Source: Gemmatimonadota bacterium
GTDB taxonomy: Bacteria; Gemmatimonadota; Gemmatimonadetes; Gemmatimonadales; GWC2-71-9
Direction of reading: 5' to 3'
NCBI GenBank assembly: GCA_009692115.1
Contig: SHZU01000003.1
Location: 223,079 to 287,078 of the forward strand
Length of the DNA: 64,000 nt
In this document: piece by piece, positions 34,243 to 43,238 of the stretch
Position numbering within the stretch: the first letter of the stretch is position 1
Layout: each line of letters begins with the position of its first letter
Program-made: the position numbers and the translations under genes
Notes under the pieces: model-generated
Seen by the model: the letters and a program-made list of their open reading frames with translations, nothing else
The model's database searches: none
What the model was told of the DNA's origin: nothing

Positions 34243-34971
34243 ATGCTCGGAACCCAGCTGGTCGTGGTATCCGACGCCCACCTCGGCGCGGCGTCACCAG
34301 AAAACGACGCCGCCTTTCTCGATTTCCTCGACACCGTGCCCACCTTGGGCGATTGCCTGCTGGTCAACGGCGATCTGTTCGACTTCTGGTTTTCCTACCG
34401 CCGGGTCATTCCTCGGGCCGGTTTTGCGGTCACCGCTGCTCTGACGTCGCTCGGGCGGCGGCTCCCGGTGGTCATGACCGGCGGCAACCACGACCGGTGG
34501 GGCGACTCGTTCTGGCAGCGCGAAGGCGGGATTGCCTACTCCGCCGCCGAGCTCCGCCTGCAGGTCGGCGCCACCGAGGTCTTGGCCCTCCACGGCGACG
34601 GGGTGGCGGAAGAACACCGGTCCGCCGCCGTGATGCACTGGATCACCAGGCATCCGCTCACCGCCGGCGCCTTTCGGCTGCTCCACCCCGACCTCGGGTT
34701 CTGGCTGGTGGGCAAGATGAGCCGGGGCCTGGCTGACTCCACTCGCGATCCCGGGGTCCTCGACCGAGCCCAAATCCGGCAAGCCGCCTGGGCCCGGGAC
34801 CGGTTGTCGGCCGAACCGGCCCTCGGACTCCTCATCATGTCCCACACCCACCGGGCCGAAACGACGGAGCTGTTTCCGGGCCGGCACTATCTCAATCCGG
34901 GCGCCTGGGTCGAGGGTCGGCGCTATGCGGTCGTCGGTCCCTCCGGCGTGGCGTTGTGCCGGTTCCGCTAA
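34243..34971 (+). CDS. UDP-2,3-diacylglucosamine pyrophosphatase-like metallophosphoesterase (LpxH-like)
   Basis: This 242-residue calcineurin-like phosphoesterase has all metal motifs: S-D-A-H (11-13), N-G-D-L-F-D-F-W (44-47), G-G-N-H-D-R-W-G, a mid-protein H-G-D, and S-H-T-H-R near the C-terminus. The F-D-F-W motif and overall layout match LpxH-like enzymes that make lipid X from UDP-diacylglucosamine in lipid A synthesis. The ATG at 34243 is preferred; a TTG at 34225 is possible. The stop is followed by a GCCTAACG heptamer. Confidence 0.85.
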   Translation: MLGTQLVVVSDAHLGAASPENDAAFLDFLDTVPTLGDCLLVNGDLFDFWFSYRRVIPRAGFAVTAALTSLGRRLPVVMTGGNHDRWGDSFWQREGGIAYSAAELRLQVGATEVLALHGDGVAEEHRSAAVMHWITRHPLTAGAFRLLHPDLGFWLVGKMSRGLADSTRDPGVLDRAQIRQAAWARDRLSAEPALGLLIMSHTHRAETTELFPGRHYLNPGAWVEGRRYAVVGPSGVALCRFR

Positions 34972-34998
34972 GGTCAGCCTAACGTCACTTCGTTGGCG

Positions 34999-35466
34999 TC
35001 ATCGGATCCGGAACGGGATCGACGCGCCGGCCGCCAGGCCGCCGCCCGGGAGCGGGGCCACTTGGAACTTGATGTCGGCCGGAAAATTGTGGAGCTGCGT
35101 GGCCACGAACGCCTCCAACCCGGCAAACAGGTGATTGAAGCCGATCAGAATCAGCCAATCCTGGCGCTGGCTTCGCTTCCCTTCGATTCGCGCCGAGTCG
35201 GCCGCGACCCGGTTCAGGTACTTCAGTTCCCGGATGGTCTTGACCGACATGCCTAACGAAAGACCCTCGATCGTCACGAAGATCGCCCCGGTGAGCTTGC
35301 GGTCGAGCCGGGCTTGGCCCCAGCCTGGTACGGCCAGGGACATGAAGAACGCGGGCAGCGGCTTGATGGGCCGGCTCATCAGGTTCGATGAGTCGGGGCC
35401 CACCGGGGCAGGAACGGGCGTCTGGGCCTCGAGAACCGCGGAAGCGGTCAGGAGGGCCAGGGTCAC
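34999..35466 (-). CDS. DUF5683 membrane protein encoded directly after tRNA-Sec
   Basis: The GTG at 35466 gives 155 residues with a signal-like start (L-A-L-L-T-A-S-A-V-L-E-A-Q) and the DUF5683 core P-L-P-A-F-F-M-S-L-A-V-P-G-W-G-Q followed by a membrane segment. The open frame extends upstream through tRNA-Sec, but that part is RNA, not protein. The GTG lies 16 nt past the tRNA CCA end and lacks a good Shine-Dalgarno; ATG at 35379 is an alternative that removes the signal. Function unknown. Confidence 0.65.
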   Translation of the reverse strand: MTLALLTASAVLEAQTPVPAPVGPDSSNLMSRPIKPLPAFFMSLAVPGWGQARLDRKLTGAIFVTIEGLSLGMSVKTIRELKYLNRVAADSARIEGKRSQRQDWLILIGFNHLFAGLEAFVATQLHNFPADIKFQVAPLPGGGLAAGASIPFRIR

Positions 35467-35482
35467 CAGAAATCTACGCCGG

Positions 35483-35580
35483 TGGCGGGAGCGTGTGGGA
35501 ATCGAACCCACCGGAGCCGCCAGAGGCGTCTCCATCGCGGTTTTGAAGACCGGCCGAACCACCAGGCCCGATCCGCCCCC
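35483..35580 (-). tRNA. selC: tRNA-Sec (selenocysteine, anticodon TCA)
   Basis: The 98-nt RNA has the special bacterial selenocysteine architecture. The 8-position acceptor is GGGGGCGG against ACGCTCCC (seven pairs including one G-U, the eighth mismatched). The 6-bp D stem is CGGGCC/GGTTCG with a 4-nt TGGT loop. The anticodon loop CTTCAAA (TCA) is on a CGGT/ACCG stem, and the long variable arm is GGAGACGCC TCT GGCGGCTCC. The 5-bp T stem is GTGGG/CCCAC with TTCGATT, followed by discriminator G and encoded CCA. It reads UGA as selenocysteine with SelB. It lies 11 nt after the ridA stop and 16 nt before the DUF5683 start. Confidence 0.94.
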
Positions 35581-35591
35581 AAGTCGCGGCA

Positions 35592-35972
35592 CTAGCGGAC
35601 CGCGAGGCACTCGATTTCGACTCGGACACCCCGCGGCAGGCCGACCACGGCCACCGTCGAGCGCGCCGGACGGTGGTCGCCAAAGGCCTTGGCGTAGGCC
35701 TCGTTCATGGCCGTGAAATCGGCCATGTCGACCAGGAAAACGGTCGTTTTGGCCACCCGATTCAGGCTCGATCCCGCGCCCTCGAGCACGGCCGCCAAAT
35801 TCTTTATGACTTGGGCGGTCTGCTCCGGCACCCCCCCAGCCACCACTTGCATCGAGACGGGGTCGAGCCCGATCTGTCCGGCCGTGTAGACCATATTGCC
35901 AACAACGGTCGCCTGGGTGTACGGACCGATGGCCTGCGGCGCCGCGGCGGTACTGACAAACTCAATCGACAT
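35592..35972 (-). CDS. ridA: RidA family reactive intermediate/imine deaminase
   Basis: The 126-residue YjgF/YER057c/UK114 trimeric protein hydrolyses reactive 2-aminoacrylate and related imines from PLP enzymes. Motifs are A-I-G-P-Y-T-Q-A-T-V, Y-T-A-G-Q-I-G-L-D, and the C-terminal R-S-T-V-A-V ... G-V-R-V-E-I-E with the catalytic Arg region. It follows fhs after 12 nt and is followed directly by selC on the same strand. Confidence 0.93.
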   Translation of the reverse strand: MSIEFVSTAAAPQAIGPYTQATVVGNMVYTAGQIGLDPVSMQVVAGGVPEQTAQVIKNLAAVLEGAGSSLNRVAKTTVFLVDMADFTAMNEAYAKAFGDHRPARSTVAVVGLPRGVRVEIECLAVR

Positions 35973-35984
35973 GGTTCGTTCCTG

Positions 35985-37658
35985 TTAGAAGAGTCCTTCA
36001 ATGCGCCCATCGGCGTGGACCCGGATGGCCTCGGCCGACGGGACTTTGGCTAAACCCGGCATCGTCATGATCTCACCGGCCAGGGCCACCACGAATCCAG
36101 CGCCGGCGGAAGGATAGACGTCTTTAATCGTGATCCGAAAGCCTTGGGGCCGGCCGAGTTTGGTGGGGTCGTCGGAAAACGAGTACTGGGTCTTGGCGAT
36201 GCAGACCGGCGTGTTACCAAGCCCAATGGCGTCGCAGAGCGCGATGTTCCGGTCGGCGGCGGCGCTGTAGTCCACGCCGTCCGCGCCGTAGATTTCCTTG
36301 GCGATGATCTCGATCTTGGCCTTGATGGGGAGTGCCGTGTCGTAAATCGGCTTGAACCGCGCCTTCGCTTCGCTCAGCACCTCGAGGACCTCCTGGGCCA
36401 CGGCCTCCCCGCCCTTGCCGCCCTCGGCCCAGACGTCGGACAGGGCCGCGCGGACGCCCCAACTCTTGGCCGCGGCCAGCACGGTATTGATCTCGTCCTG
36501 GCTGTCGGCTAGGAATCGGTTCAAGGCAACGATCACCGGGAGGCCGAACTTGCCGAGGTTGGTGACGTGCGCTTCCAGATTGACGAGGCCCCGGGTCAGC
36601 GCTGCGACGTCCGGCGTGCCCAACTGATCCTTCTTCACCCCGCCGTGCATCTTGAGGGCGCGGACCGTGGCCACGATGACCGCGGCTTCGGGGTTGAGCC
36701 CCCCGACCCGGCACTTGATGTCGAGGAATTTCTCGGCCCCGAGGTCGGCGCCGAAGCCGGCTTCGGTGACTACGATATCGCCCAACGACAGACCGAGCTT
36801 GGTCGCCACGATCGTATTGCAGCCATGGGCGATGTTGCCGAAGGGCCCGCCATGGACCAACGCCGGCCCGCCTTCCAGGGTCTGGACCAGGTTCGGAATA
36901 ATCGCGTCCTTCAGCAGCAGCGTCATCGCCCCCGAGGCCTTGAGGTCCGCGGCCGTGATCGGCTTCTTCTCGCGAGTAAACCCGACCACGATCCGGGCCA
37001 GCCGGCGCTCGAGATCCTGGAGGTCGGTGGCCAGACAGAGAATGGCCATGACCTCGCTCCCCGGGACGATCACGAACCGGTCCTCGCGCGAGGGCCCGCC
37101 GTTGAGCCCGCCCAGGCCGACGACGATCTGCCGAAGGGCCCGGTCGTTCATATCGATGGTTCGCGGCCAGGTAATTCGCCGGCTGTCGATGCCGAGCCCG
37201 TTGCCGTGATGGATATGGTTGTCCAACATGGCCGAGAGGAGATTGTGCGCCGAGGTGATGGCGTGGAAATCACCCGTGAAATGGAGATTGATTTCGTCCA
37301 TCGGAATGACCTGGGCGTATCCACCGCCCGCGGCCCCGCCCTTGACCCCGAACACCGGCCCTAACGATGGCTCCCTGATGCAGATGACGGCCTTCTGGCC
37401 CAGCCGCCGGAGGGCTTGGCCGAGGCCCACGGTTACGGTCGACTTCCCTTCTCCGGCCGGCGTCGGGTTGATCCCCGTCACGAGTACCAGACGTCCGGTG
37501 GGGCGCCGGGCCCGGATTGCCTCGGGTGTAATCTTGGCCTTGTACTTCCCGTAGGGGAGAATCTCGTCGGCACTCAACCCGAGTTCGGCGGCGACCTCGG
37601 CGATCGGCCGCGGTCTGGCGGCCTGGGCAATCTCGATATCTGAGGGAACTTCGGACAC
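35985..37658 (-). CDS. fhs: Formate--tetrahydrofolate ligase
   Basis: The enzyme makes 10-formyl-THF from formate, THF and ATP, feeding purine and formyl-Met synthesis or one-carbon assimilation. The 557 residues show the ATP loop [14 protein letters not shown] near residue 60, [18 protein letters not shown] and [14 protein letters not shown]. The length is normal. It lies between tatD (20 nt) and ridA, in the long minus-strand run. Its closeness to selC is notable because formate dehydrogenases are common selenoproteins, but none is in this window. Confidence 0.96.
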   Translation of the reverse strand: MSEVPSDIEIAQAARPRPIAEVAAELGLSADEILPYGKYKAKITPEAIRARRPTGRLVLVTGINPTPAGEGKSTVTVGLGQALRRLGQKAVICIREPSLGPVFGVKGGAAGGGYAQVIPMDEINLHFTGDFHAITSAHNLLSAMLDNHIHHGNGLGIDSRRITWPRTIDMNDRALRQIVVGLGGLNGGPSREDRFVIVPGSEVMAILCLATDLQDLERRLARIVVGFTREKKPITAADLKASGAMTLLLKDAIIPNLVQTLEGGPALVHGGPFGNIAHGCNTIVATKLGLSLGDIVVTEAGFGADLGAEKFLDIKCRVGGLNPEAAVIVATVRALKMHGGVKKDQLGTPDVAALTRGLVNLEAHVTNLGKFGLPVIVALNRFLADSQDEINTVLAAAKSWGVRAALSDVWAEGGKGGEAVAQEVLEVLSEAKARFKPIYDTALPIKAKIEIIAKEIYGADGVDYSAAADRNIALCDAIGLGNTPVCIAKTQYSFSDDPTKLGRPQGFRITIKDVYPSAGAGFVVALAGEIMTMPGLAKVPSAEAIRVHADGRIEGLF

Positions 37659-37678
37659 GAACGACCTCCTCTGAAAGT

Positions 37679-38458
37679 TCAGGGCTGCGAAACCCGGGGA
37701 CCGAAGACCCGCACGGCGTTCGCGACCAGCGTGGCCGCCAGGGCGGCCTCGTCCTGCCCCATCACCTCCGCCAAGCGGCGGGCGGTAGCCCGGACGTACG
37801 CCGGTTCGTTGCGCTTGCCGCGAAACGGCACCGGGGCGAGGTATGGCGCGTCGGTTTCAACCAAAAGACGGTCGAGCGGCACCTCTCGGACAGCGGGGTC
37901 GAGTTGCCACGACTTGAAGGTGATCATGCCGCTCAGGCTGATGTAGTGTCCCAATGCGACGGCGCGGCGGAGCAGTCCGGCGCCGCTCGAAAACGAATGC
38001 ATGACGGCCACCACGCCGGGTTGGTTGGCGAGCACCGCGGCCATGTCGTCGTCGGCGTTCCGAGCGTGGATCACCACCGGCTTGGCGGCGGCGCGGGCAA
38101 TCTCGAGTTGGGCTTCGAACGCCGAGCGCTGGAGGTCCCGGGGCGAGTAATCGTAGTGATAGTCGAGCCCCATCTCGCCGGCGGCGACGACCCGTGGGTC
38201 AGAGAGGGCCGCGGCCAGCCAGGTCCCAAGCTCCGGAGTCCACCGGGTGGCCTCGTGGGGGTGGAGGCCGGCCGTGGCCGAGAGGGCGGTTGGGAACCGG
38301 TCGACGAGGCGCTGGGCTCGCTGGTAGGCCTCGGGCGACTCCCCGATGACGACCGCGTGCCTGACGTCCTCCGCGGTCATCCGCGAAACCACCCCGTCAA
38401 CCTCGGCGGCAAAGGCCGGGTCGGCGAGGTGGCAATGCGTGTCGATGAGGGCCGACAC
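37679..38458 (-). CDS. tatD: TatD-family metal-dependent DNase
   Basis: The 259-residue TIM-barrel hydrolase has the metal motifs D-T-H-C-H-L (6-11), [26 protein letters not shown] and [11 protein letters not shown]. TatD enzymes act as 3'-5' exonucleases on DNA/RNA and take part in repair or D-aminoacyl-tRNA editing in some species. It follows secDF by 21 nt, the common sec/tat-neighbour arrangement. Confidence 0.93.
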   Translation of the reverse strand: MSALIDTHCHLADPAFAAEVDGVVSRMTAEDVRHAVVIGESPEAYQRAQRLVDRFPTALSATAGLHPHEATRWTPELGTWLAAALSDPRVVAAGEMGLDYHYDYSPRDLQRSAFEAQLEIARAAAKPVVIHARNADDDMAAVLANQPGVVAVMHSFSSGAGLLRRAVALGHYISLSGMITFKSWQLDPAVREVPLDRLLVETDAPYLAPVPFRGKRNEPAYVRATARRLAEVMGQDEAALAATLVANAVRVFGPRVSQP

Positions 38459-38479
38459 GGGACCGACGGCGTCGACTCC

Positions 38480-41077
38480 TCAGCCCACCGGCTGGGGTCG
38501 GCTGGCCGCCGGCGGCGCGCTCCGAGCCCCTCGGGGGCTGGTGAGGCCCTCGCCGATCTTTGGCGGCCACTTGTGCTCGATCCACAGCAGCACCGGTGCG
38601 GCGATAAAGATCGACGAGAATGTACCCGTGAAGACGCCGAAGAACATCACCAAGCCGAAGGGCCGGATCACCGCTCCGCCGAAGATGACGAGCGCCGCCA
38701 AGGTGGCTAGGGTGATGCCGTGCGTCAGGATGCTTCGCGGCAGGGTCTCATTGATCGAGCGATTCAGGATCGAGCCGAAGTCGTCTCGCCGGAACTTGTG
38801 GAGGTTCTCGCGGGCCCGGTCGAAGATAATGATCGTGTCGTTGAGCGAGTACCCGACCATGGTCAGAAACGCCGCCACGACGACCAAGCTCACCTCGATG
38901 TCGGCCACCGCCACGAACGCCACCGTGGCCAGCAAATCGTGCGCGGTGGCGATCACCGCCGCCAGGCCGAAGCGCCACTCGAAACGGTAGGCCAGATACG
39001 CCAAGACCGCGAAGAACGACAAGAAGATCGCGAGGAAGGCCTGGGTCTGGAGTTCGTCGCCGACCTTGGCGCCGACCGCCTCGGTCCGAAGGATCTCGAA
39101 CTTGCCGGCTCCCAGTACTTGGTCGAGGCCGGCCTCGACCGCCGTCGCCGCGGCCTGGGTGTTATTCGCGTCGGCGGCCGTTTTCCCGATTCGGGCCCGG
39201 ACCACGAACTCACCCGGCTGGCCGAAGCCGGAGACTTCAGCCCCCGGTAGCCCACTCCGAATTTGGTCGTCCGTGGTGCTCGGATCGGCCTTGACCTGGA
39301 GCAACGTACCACCGGTGAACTCGACACTGTAGTTCACTCCGCGGGCCACCAGAAAGACTGCACCGACCACCAGGATCGCGGCCGTGATCCCATAGGCATA
39401 TTTCCGGACGGCGATGAAGTCGTAGTTGGCGTTCTTGAACCACCGGATCGAGCCGACCGACAACGTGGCGGCGTCTGAATTCCGCTGCAACCACCACATG
39501 TAGAAGGTCCGGGTTGCGAAGATGGCGGTAAACATTGAGGCGAAAATGCCGACGATCAGGGTCACCGCAAAACCCTTGACCGGGCCGGTACCGAACCAGA
39601 ACAGGAACATCGCAGTGAGGACCTGGGCGAGGTTCGAGTCCACGATGGCCGGCATGGCGTGGCGGAACCCCTCGTCGATCGACAGCCGGATGGTCTTGCC
39701 CAGACCCAATTCTTCTCGGGTCCGCTCGAAGATCAGGACGTTGGCGTCGACCGCGATCCCGATCGACAGCAAGAACCCGGCAAGGCCCGGCAACGTCAAC
39801 GTCGCTTCGAACAAGGCCAGGGCGCCCATCGTGAGCACACCGTACAACACGAGGGCCCCGACGGCAACGACCCCGCTCATCGCGTAATACCCAATCATGA
39901 TCAAGACCACGAGGACGGTCCCGATGACGCCTGCCAAGATCCCGCTTCGGATCGAATCGTTACCGAGGCTCGGGCCGACTTGGCGCTCTTCGACGATCTT
40001 GAGCGGGGTCGGGAGCGCGCCAGCCCGGAGGGTCAACGCGAGATCCTGGGCCTCCTGTAGGGACCGTCCGCCGAGCTGAATCCGGCCCTGGCGGTCGATC
40101 CGGCTCTGAATGACCGGCGGCCGCCCTTGGACCTCATTGTCGAGCACGATGGCCATGTAGTCGCCGACGTGCCGCCCGGTTTCCTGACCGAATTTCCGGC
40201 CCCCGGGCCGGTCGAGTTCGAAGTTGACCTCCGCGCCGTTGGTCAGCGGATCGACCTGGGCTGTGGCGTTGACCAAGCTCGCGCCGGTGATGATCGGTTT
40301 TTCCTCGAGCGCGTAGAGCAACCGATAGGTCGCCGTGCCGACGCTGGTCGCCGCGGTGGCCCACCGGAACTCGACGTTCCGGGGCCAGAGCCGCCGGATT
40401 TCGGGCAACCGGAGCAGGCTGTCGACGTACTTGTAGGCGCTTTCCTTGACGGCATACTCGCCCGGCATTTGCTGCACGCCGGCCACGCCGGCCGACTCGA
40501 TCACCGAAGCCAGCACACCACCCTTGACCGCCGCGGTGTCTTCGGCGGCGGCCTTCGTGGTTGAATCGCCGCCCAACAACTCCTGCACCGCTGATGGCTT
40601 TGCCGCCTGGGCCCCGACGGACGCCGCCATCACGCCGAGGTCGCGAAGGGCCCGATCCATCGACGGGATTGCCTTGTCGAGTGCCTGGGTTTTATCGGTG
40701 ATCCGGAACTCGAGAAAGGCCGCTCGCTGCACCAACGCCTTTGCCCGGGCCGGGTCCTTGAGGCCCGGCAACTCCACCACGATCCGGTCGTTGCCGACCT
40801 TTTGAATCAGGGGTTCGAGCACACCGAACTCATCGTACCGTTTCCGCAACACGGTGAGCGCTAAGTCGAGGTCCTTGGCCGGGTCGGCCGACACCCGCTC
40901 GCTTTGATCGAGTTCGAGGCCCAAGTGCATCCCGCCTTGGAGGTCGAGACCCAGATTGACGACCGAGCCCACCTGCGTTCCCGTCGTGGTCTTCCGCTTG
41001 TTGTTCCACAACGACAAGCCGGCCGCCGCGAGGATGAGCGCGATGAGGATGATCCGATTGCGAAGATTGGTGAACAT
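38480..41077 (-). CDS. secDF: Fused protein translocase subunit SecDF
   Basis: The 865-residue inner-membrane protein joins SecD and SecF, which use the proton motive force to pull secreted proteins from SecYEG. The SecD part begins with a hydrophobic segment and L-G-L-D-L-Q-G-G-M-H-L and has its helix bundle at about 400-540 (G-I-A-V-D-A-N-V-L-I-F-E-R-T-R-E-E). The SecF part starts around residue 555 and carries N-Y-S-V-E-F-T-G-G-T, F-L-T-M-V-G-Y-S-L-N-D-T-I-I-I-F-D-R-A-R-E-N. It follows ribF after 15 nt. Fusion is seen in several phyla. Confidence 0.95.
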   Translation of the reverse strand: MFTNLRNRIILIALILAAAGLSLWNNKRKTTTGTQVGSVVNLGLDLQGGMHLGLELDQSERVSADPAKDLDLALTVLRKRYDEFGVLEPLIQKVGNDRIVVELPGLKDPARAKALVQRAAFLEFRITDKTQALDKAIPSMDRALRDLGVMAASVGAQAAKPSAVQELLGGDSTTKAAAEDTAAVKGGVLASVIESAGVAGVQQMPGEYAVKESAYKYVDSLLRLPEIRRLWPRNVEFRWATAATSVGTATYRLLYALEEKPIITGASLVNATAQVDPLTNGAEVNFELDRPGGRKFGQETGRHVGDYMAIVLDNEVQGRPPVIQSRIDRQGRIQLGGRSLQEAQDLALTLRAGALPTPLKIVEERQVGPSLGNDSIRSGILAGVIGTVLVVLIMIGYYAMSGVVAVGALVLYGVLTMGALALFEATLTLPGLAGFLLSIGIAVDANVLIFERTREELGLGKTIRLSIDEGFRHAMPAIVDSNLAQVLTAMFLFWFGTGPVKGFAVTLIVGIFASMFTAIFATRTFYMWWLQRNSDAATLSVGSIRWFKNANYDFIAVRKYAYGITAAILVVGAVFLVARGVNYSVEFTGGTLLQVKADPSTTDDQIRSGLPGAEVSGFGQPGEFVVRARIGKTAADANNTQAAATAVEAGLDQVLGAGKFEILRTEAVGAKVGDELQTQAFLAIFLSFFAVLAYLAYRFEWRFGLAAVIATAHDLLATVAFVAVADIEVSLVVVAAFLTMVGYSLNDTIIIFDRARENLHKFRRDDFGSILNRSINETLPRSILTHGITLATLAALVIFGGAVIRPFGLVMFFGVFTGTFSSIFIAAPVLLWIEHKWPPKIGEGLTSPRGARSAPPAASRPQPVG

Positions 41078-41092
41078 CGTTCCGACACCACG

Positions 41093-42013
41093 TTAAAGGT
41101 CTCTCGTGCCTTCGAGTGCCGCCCGCGCGGCACGCCGATCGATTTCCAATTGGACCCGAAGCGCGTCCAGCGAGTCGAACCGCCGGATCGGGCGAAGCGG
41201 TGCGACCCATTCGATTCGGATCTCCCGCCCGTATAAATCGCCGTCAAAATCGAAGAGATGGGCCTCCAACCACCGGCCCCCATCCCCGACCGTCGGGCGA
41301 CTGCCCTGGTTCATCATCCCGCCGGCGACCCCGCCGCCCCACTCCACCCGCACCGCGTAGACCCCGTCGGGGGGCAGCAATTTACTCTCGGGCGGCGCCA
41401 GGTTCACAGTCGGAACCCCAATGGTTCGCCCCCGCTCGGCGCCCCGCTCCACCCGCCCGCTGACCCGATAGGGCCGGCCCAAGCCGCGGGCCGCCTCCCC
41501 GAAGTTCCCGGTTTCGATCGCGGCTCGAATCGCGCTGCTGGAGATGACGTTCTCGCCATCCGCCACCGGGTCCACCGCTTCGACCCGAAATCCGTGCCGG
41601 CGTCCGAGCGCCTCTAACGTGGCCAGATCGCCCGACCGGCCCCGGCCGAATCCGTGATCATGCCCCACCACCAACTCGGCCATCCGACACCGGTCGAGCA
41701 GCACCGACCGGACGAAGGCCTCCGGTTCGAGCGCCGCCAAGGCGCGGTCGAATCGGAGCACCACCAAGTAGTCGAGCTCGGTCTCGGCCAACGCGGCTGC
41801 TCGCTCCGCCGCCGTGGTCAACCGCCGGGGCGCCATCTCCGGCCGGAGCACCGCCAGCGGATGGGGCTCGAATGTGACCAACACGCTGGCCCGGTTCGCC
41901 GCCCGGGCCCTCGCAACCAGGTCGTCCAGCACCGCCCGGTGTCCCCGATGAAGCCCGTCGAACGTGCCGACCGTCACGACGGTGCCGTTGGCCATGACCG
42001 GGAGCCGGCTCAT
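41093..42013 (-). CDS. ribF: Bifunctional riboflavin kinase/FAD synthetase
   Basis: The enzyme phosphorylates riboflavin to FMN and adenylates it to FAD. The 306 residues include V-G-T-F-D-G-L-H-R-G-H (nucleotidyltransferase) near residue 15, V-G-H-D-H-G-F-G-R-G-R, I-S-S-S-A-I-R near 150 and the flavokinase part G-R-P-Y-R-V-S-G-R-V ... G-V-P-T-V-N-L. The ATG overlaps the truB stop (ATGA). FAD supply links it to SdhA and other flavoenzymes but the position is the classical truB-ribF context. Confidence 0.95.
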   Translation of the reverse strand: MSRLPVMANGTVVTVGTFDGLHRGHRAVLDDLVARARAANRASVLVTFEPHPLAVLRPEMAPRRLTTAAERAAALAETELDYLVVLRFDRALAALEPEAFVRSVLLDRCRMAELVVGHDHGFGRGRSGDLATLEALGRRHGFRVEAVDPVADGENVISSSAIRAAIETGNFGEAARGLGRPYRVSGRVERGAERGRTIGVPTVNLAPPESKLLPPDGVYAVRVEWGGGVAGGMMNQGSRPTVGDGGRWLEAHLFDFDGDLYGREIRIEWVAPLRPIRRFDSLDALRVQLEIDRRAARAALEGTRDL

Positions 42014-42843
42014 GCCGCCATCACGAGCACCGGCTGCCACGCCCCGTCCGTGGCCGTTCCGATCGCAACCAGCTGCCCATTCAACACCAGTGCGGCGGAT
42101 CCACCGCCCGTCGTTTCCCCAACCCGTCGACCCTGCCGGAGCCACCCGGCCTCCTCCTCGGAGACCGTCACCCTGGGCATCGTCCCAAGCAATGCCAGCG
42201 GCTCGATCAGCGGCTCCGCACCGGTCAGCGAGGCCAGCGGAACCGCGTCGTGGACGTGAAACGGACCGACCGACTCCCGGCGGAGCTCGACCAAATGGCC
42301 GCCCGTACCTAACGATTCACCGAGGTCGCGGGCCATGGCGCGGAGGTACGTCCCCGGGCCCACAACCGCCCGCCACGATACCAATGGCGGTGCATACTCG
42401 ACCACAGTGACCCGGTCGATCGTGACCGTGGCCGGCTTGAGGTCGACCGCCCGCCCCTGCCGGGCCAACGTATAACTCCGAACCCCGTCGACCTTCTTGG
42501 CCGAGTAGGCGGGCGGTCGTTGCTCGATCGATCCGACGAACCGGTCGAGCGCGGCCTCAACCGCGCCTGGTGAGGGCCACTCGCCGCTCCATTCCTGGCC
42601 GGCCCGCTCGCCGGTCCCGTCGTCGGTCGTGGTGGCGAATCCGAGCCGGGCGGTGGCCAGGTACGTCTTCCGTTCCGCTTCCACGAACCGGGCCAGCCGA
42701 GTGGCGCCACCTAACATTACGACTAACAATCCCGTCGCGAACGGATCGAGCGTCCCGGTATGGCCGACCGCCTTGATCTGGAACCGCCGGCGCACGGCGG
42801 CCACGACATCGTGCGAGGTCATGCCGGCCGGTTTGTCGATCAA
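42010..42843 (-). CDS. truB: tRNA pseudouridine(55) synthase
   Basis: The enzyme makes pseudouridine 55 in the T-loop of tRNAs. The 277 residues have I-D-K-P-A-G-M-T-S-H-D-V-V at the start and the catalytic motif G-H-T-G-T-L-D-P-F-A-T-G (Asp33), with a PUA-like end. The start is TTG because an in-frame TGA lies a few codons upstream; a CTG nearer the GAGGAGG sequence is an alternative. It begins 11 nt after the rbfA stop. Confidence 0.94.
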   Translation of the reverse strand: MIDKPAGMTSHDVVAAVRRRFQIKAVGHTGTLDPFATGLLVVMLGGATRLARFVEAERKTYLATARLGFATTTDDGTGERAGQEWSGEWPSPGAVEAALDRFVGSIEQRPPAYSAKKVDGVRSYTLARQGRAVDLKPATVTIDRVTVVEYAPPLVSWRAVVGPGTYLRAMARDLGESLGTGGHLVELRRESVGPFHVHDAVPLASLTGAEPLIEPLALLGTMPRVTVSEEEAGWLRQGRRVGETTGGGSAALVLNGQLVAIGTATDGAWQPVLVMAA

Positions 42844-42854
42844 AAGGCCGCCCG

Positions 42855-43229
42855 TCAGGGCGCCTCCTCACCCCGCTTGAGGGCGCCCAGGATCGCCTCG
42901 ATCTTGGCGGCATGCTCCTGGCCCCGGTCGGCTACGAAGCTCAACTGCGGGGTGATTCGGGTGGCCAACGCCTCCGCCACCTTAGAGCGGAGAAACCCCG
43001 CCGCCCGTCCGAGTCCCTCGAGTGCCGCATCCCGCTCCGCTTCTTCGCCATGGACCGTGACCAGAATTCTGGCGTACGACAGGTCCGGGCTCACTTCGAT
43101 CCCGGTGATCGTGACCATCTGGATCCGCGGATCCCGGATCTCGCGGAGCAACGCCTCCGCGACGACCTGACGAATGACCTCGGCAACCTGATCCGGCCGG
43201 CGCTTCGACGACGGGGACGAGCGGGCCAC
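42855..43229 (-). CDS. rbfA: Ribosome-binding factor A
   Basis: The 124-residue KH-like protein helps mature the 30S subunit and the 16S 5' end. Recognised by V-I-R-Q-V-V-A-E-A-L-L-R-E-I-R-D-P-R-I, V-T-I-T-G-I-E-V-S-P-D-L-S-Y-A-R-I and P-Q-L-S-F-V-A-D. It sits in the standard infB-rbfA-truB order with 9 nt after infB. Confidence 0.95.
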   Translation of the reverse strand: MARSSPSSKRRPDQVAEVIRQVVAEALLREIRDPRIQMVTITGIEVSPDLSYARILVTVHGEEAERDAALEGLGRAAGFLRSKVAEALATRITPQLSFVADRGQEHAAKIEAILGALKRGEEAP

Positions 43230-43238
43230 CGGGAGCGC

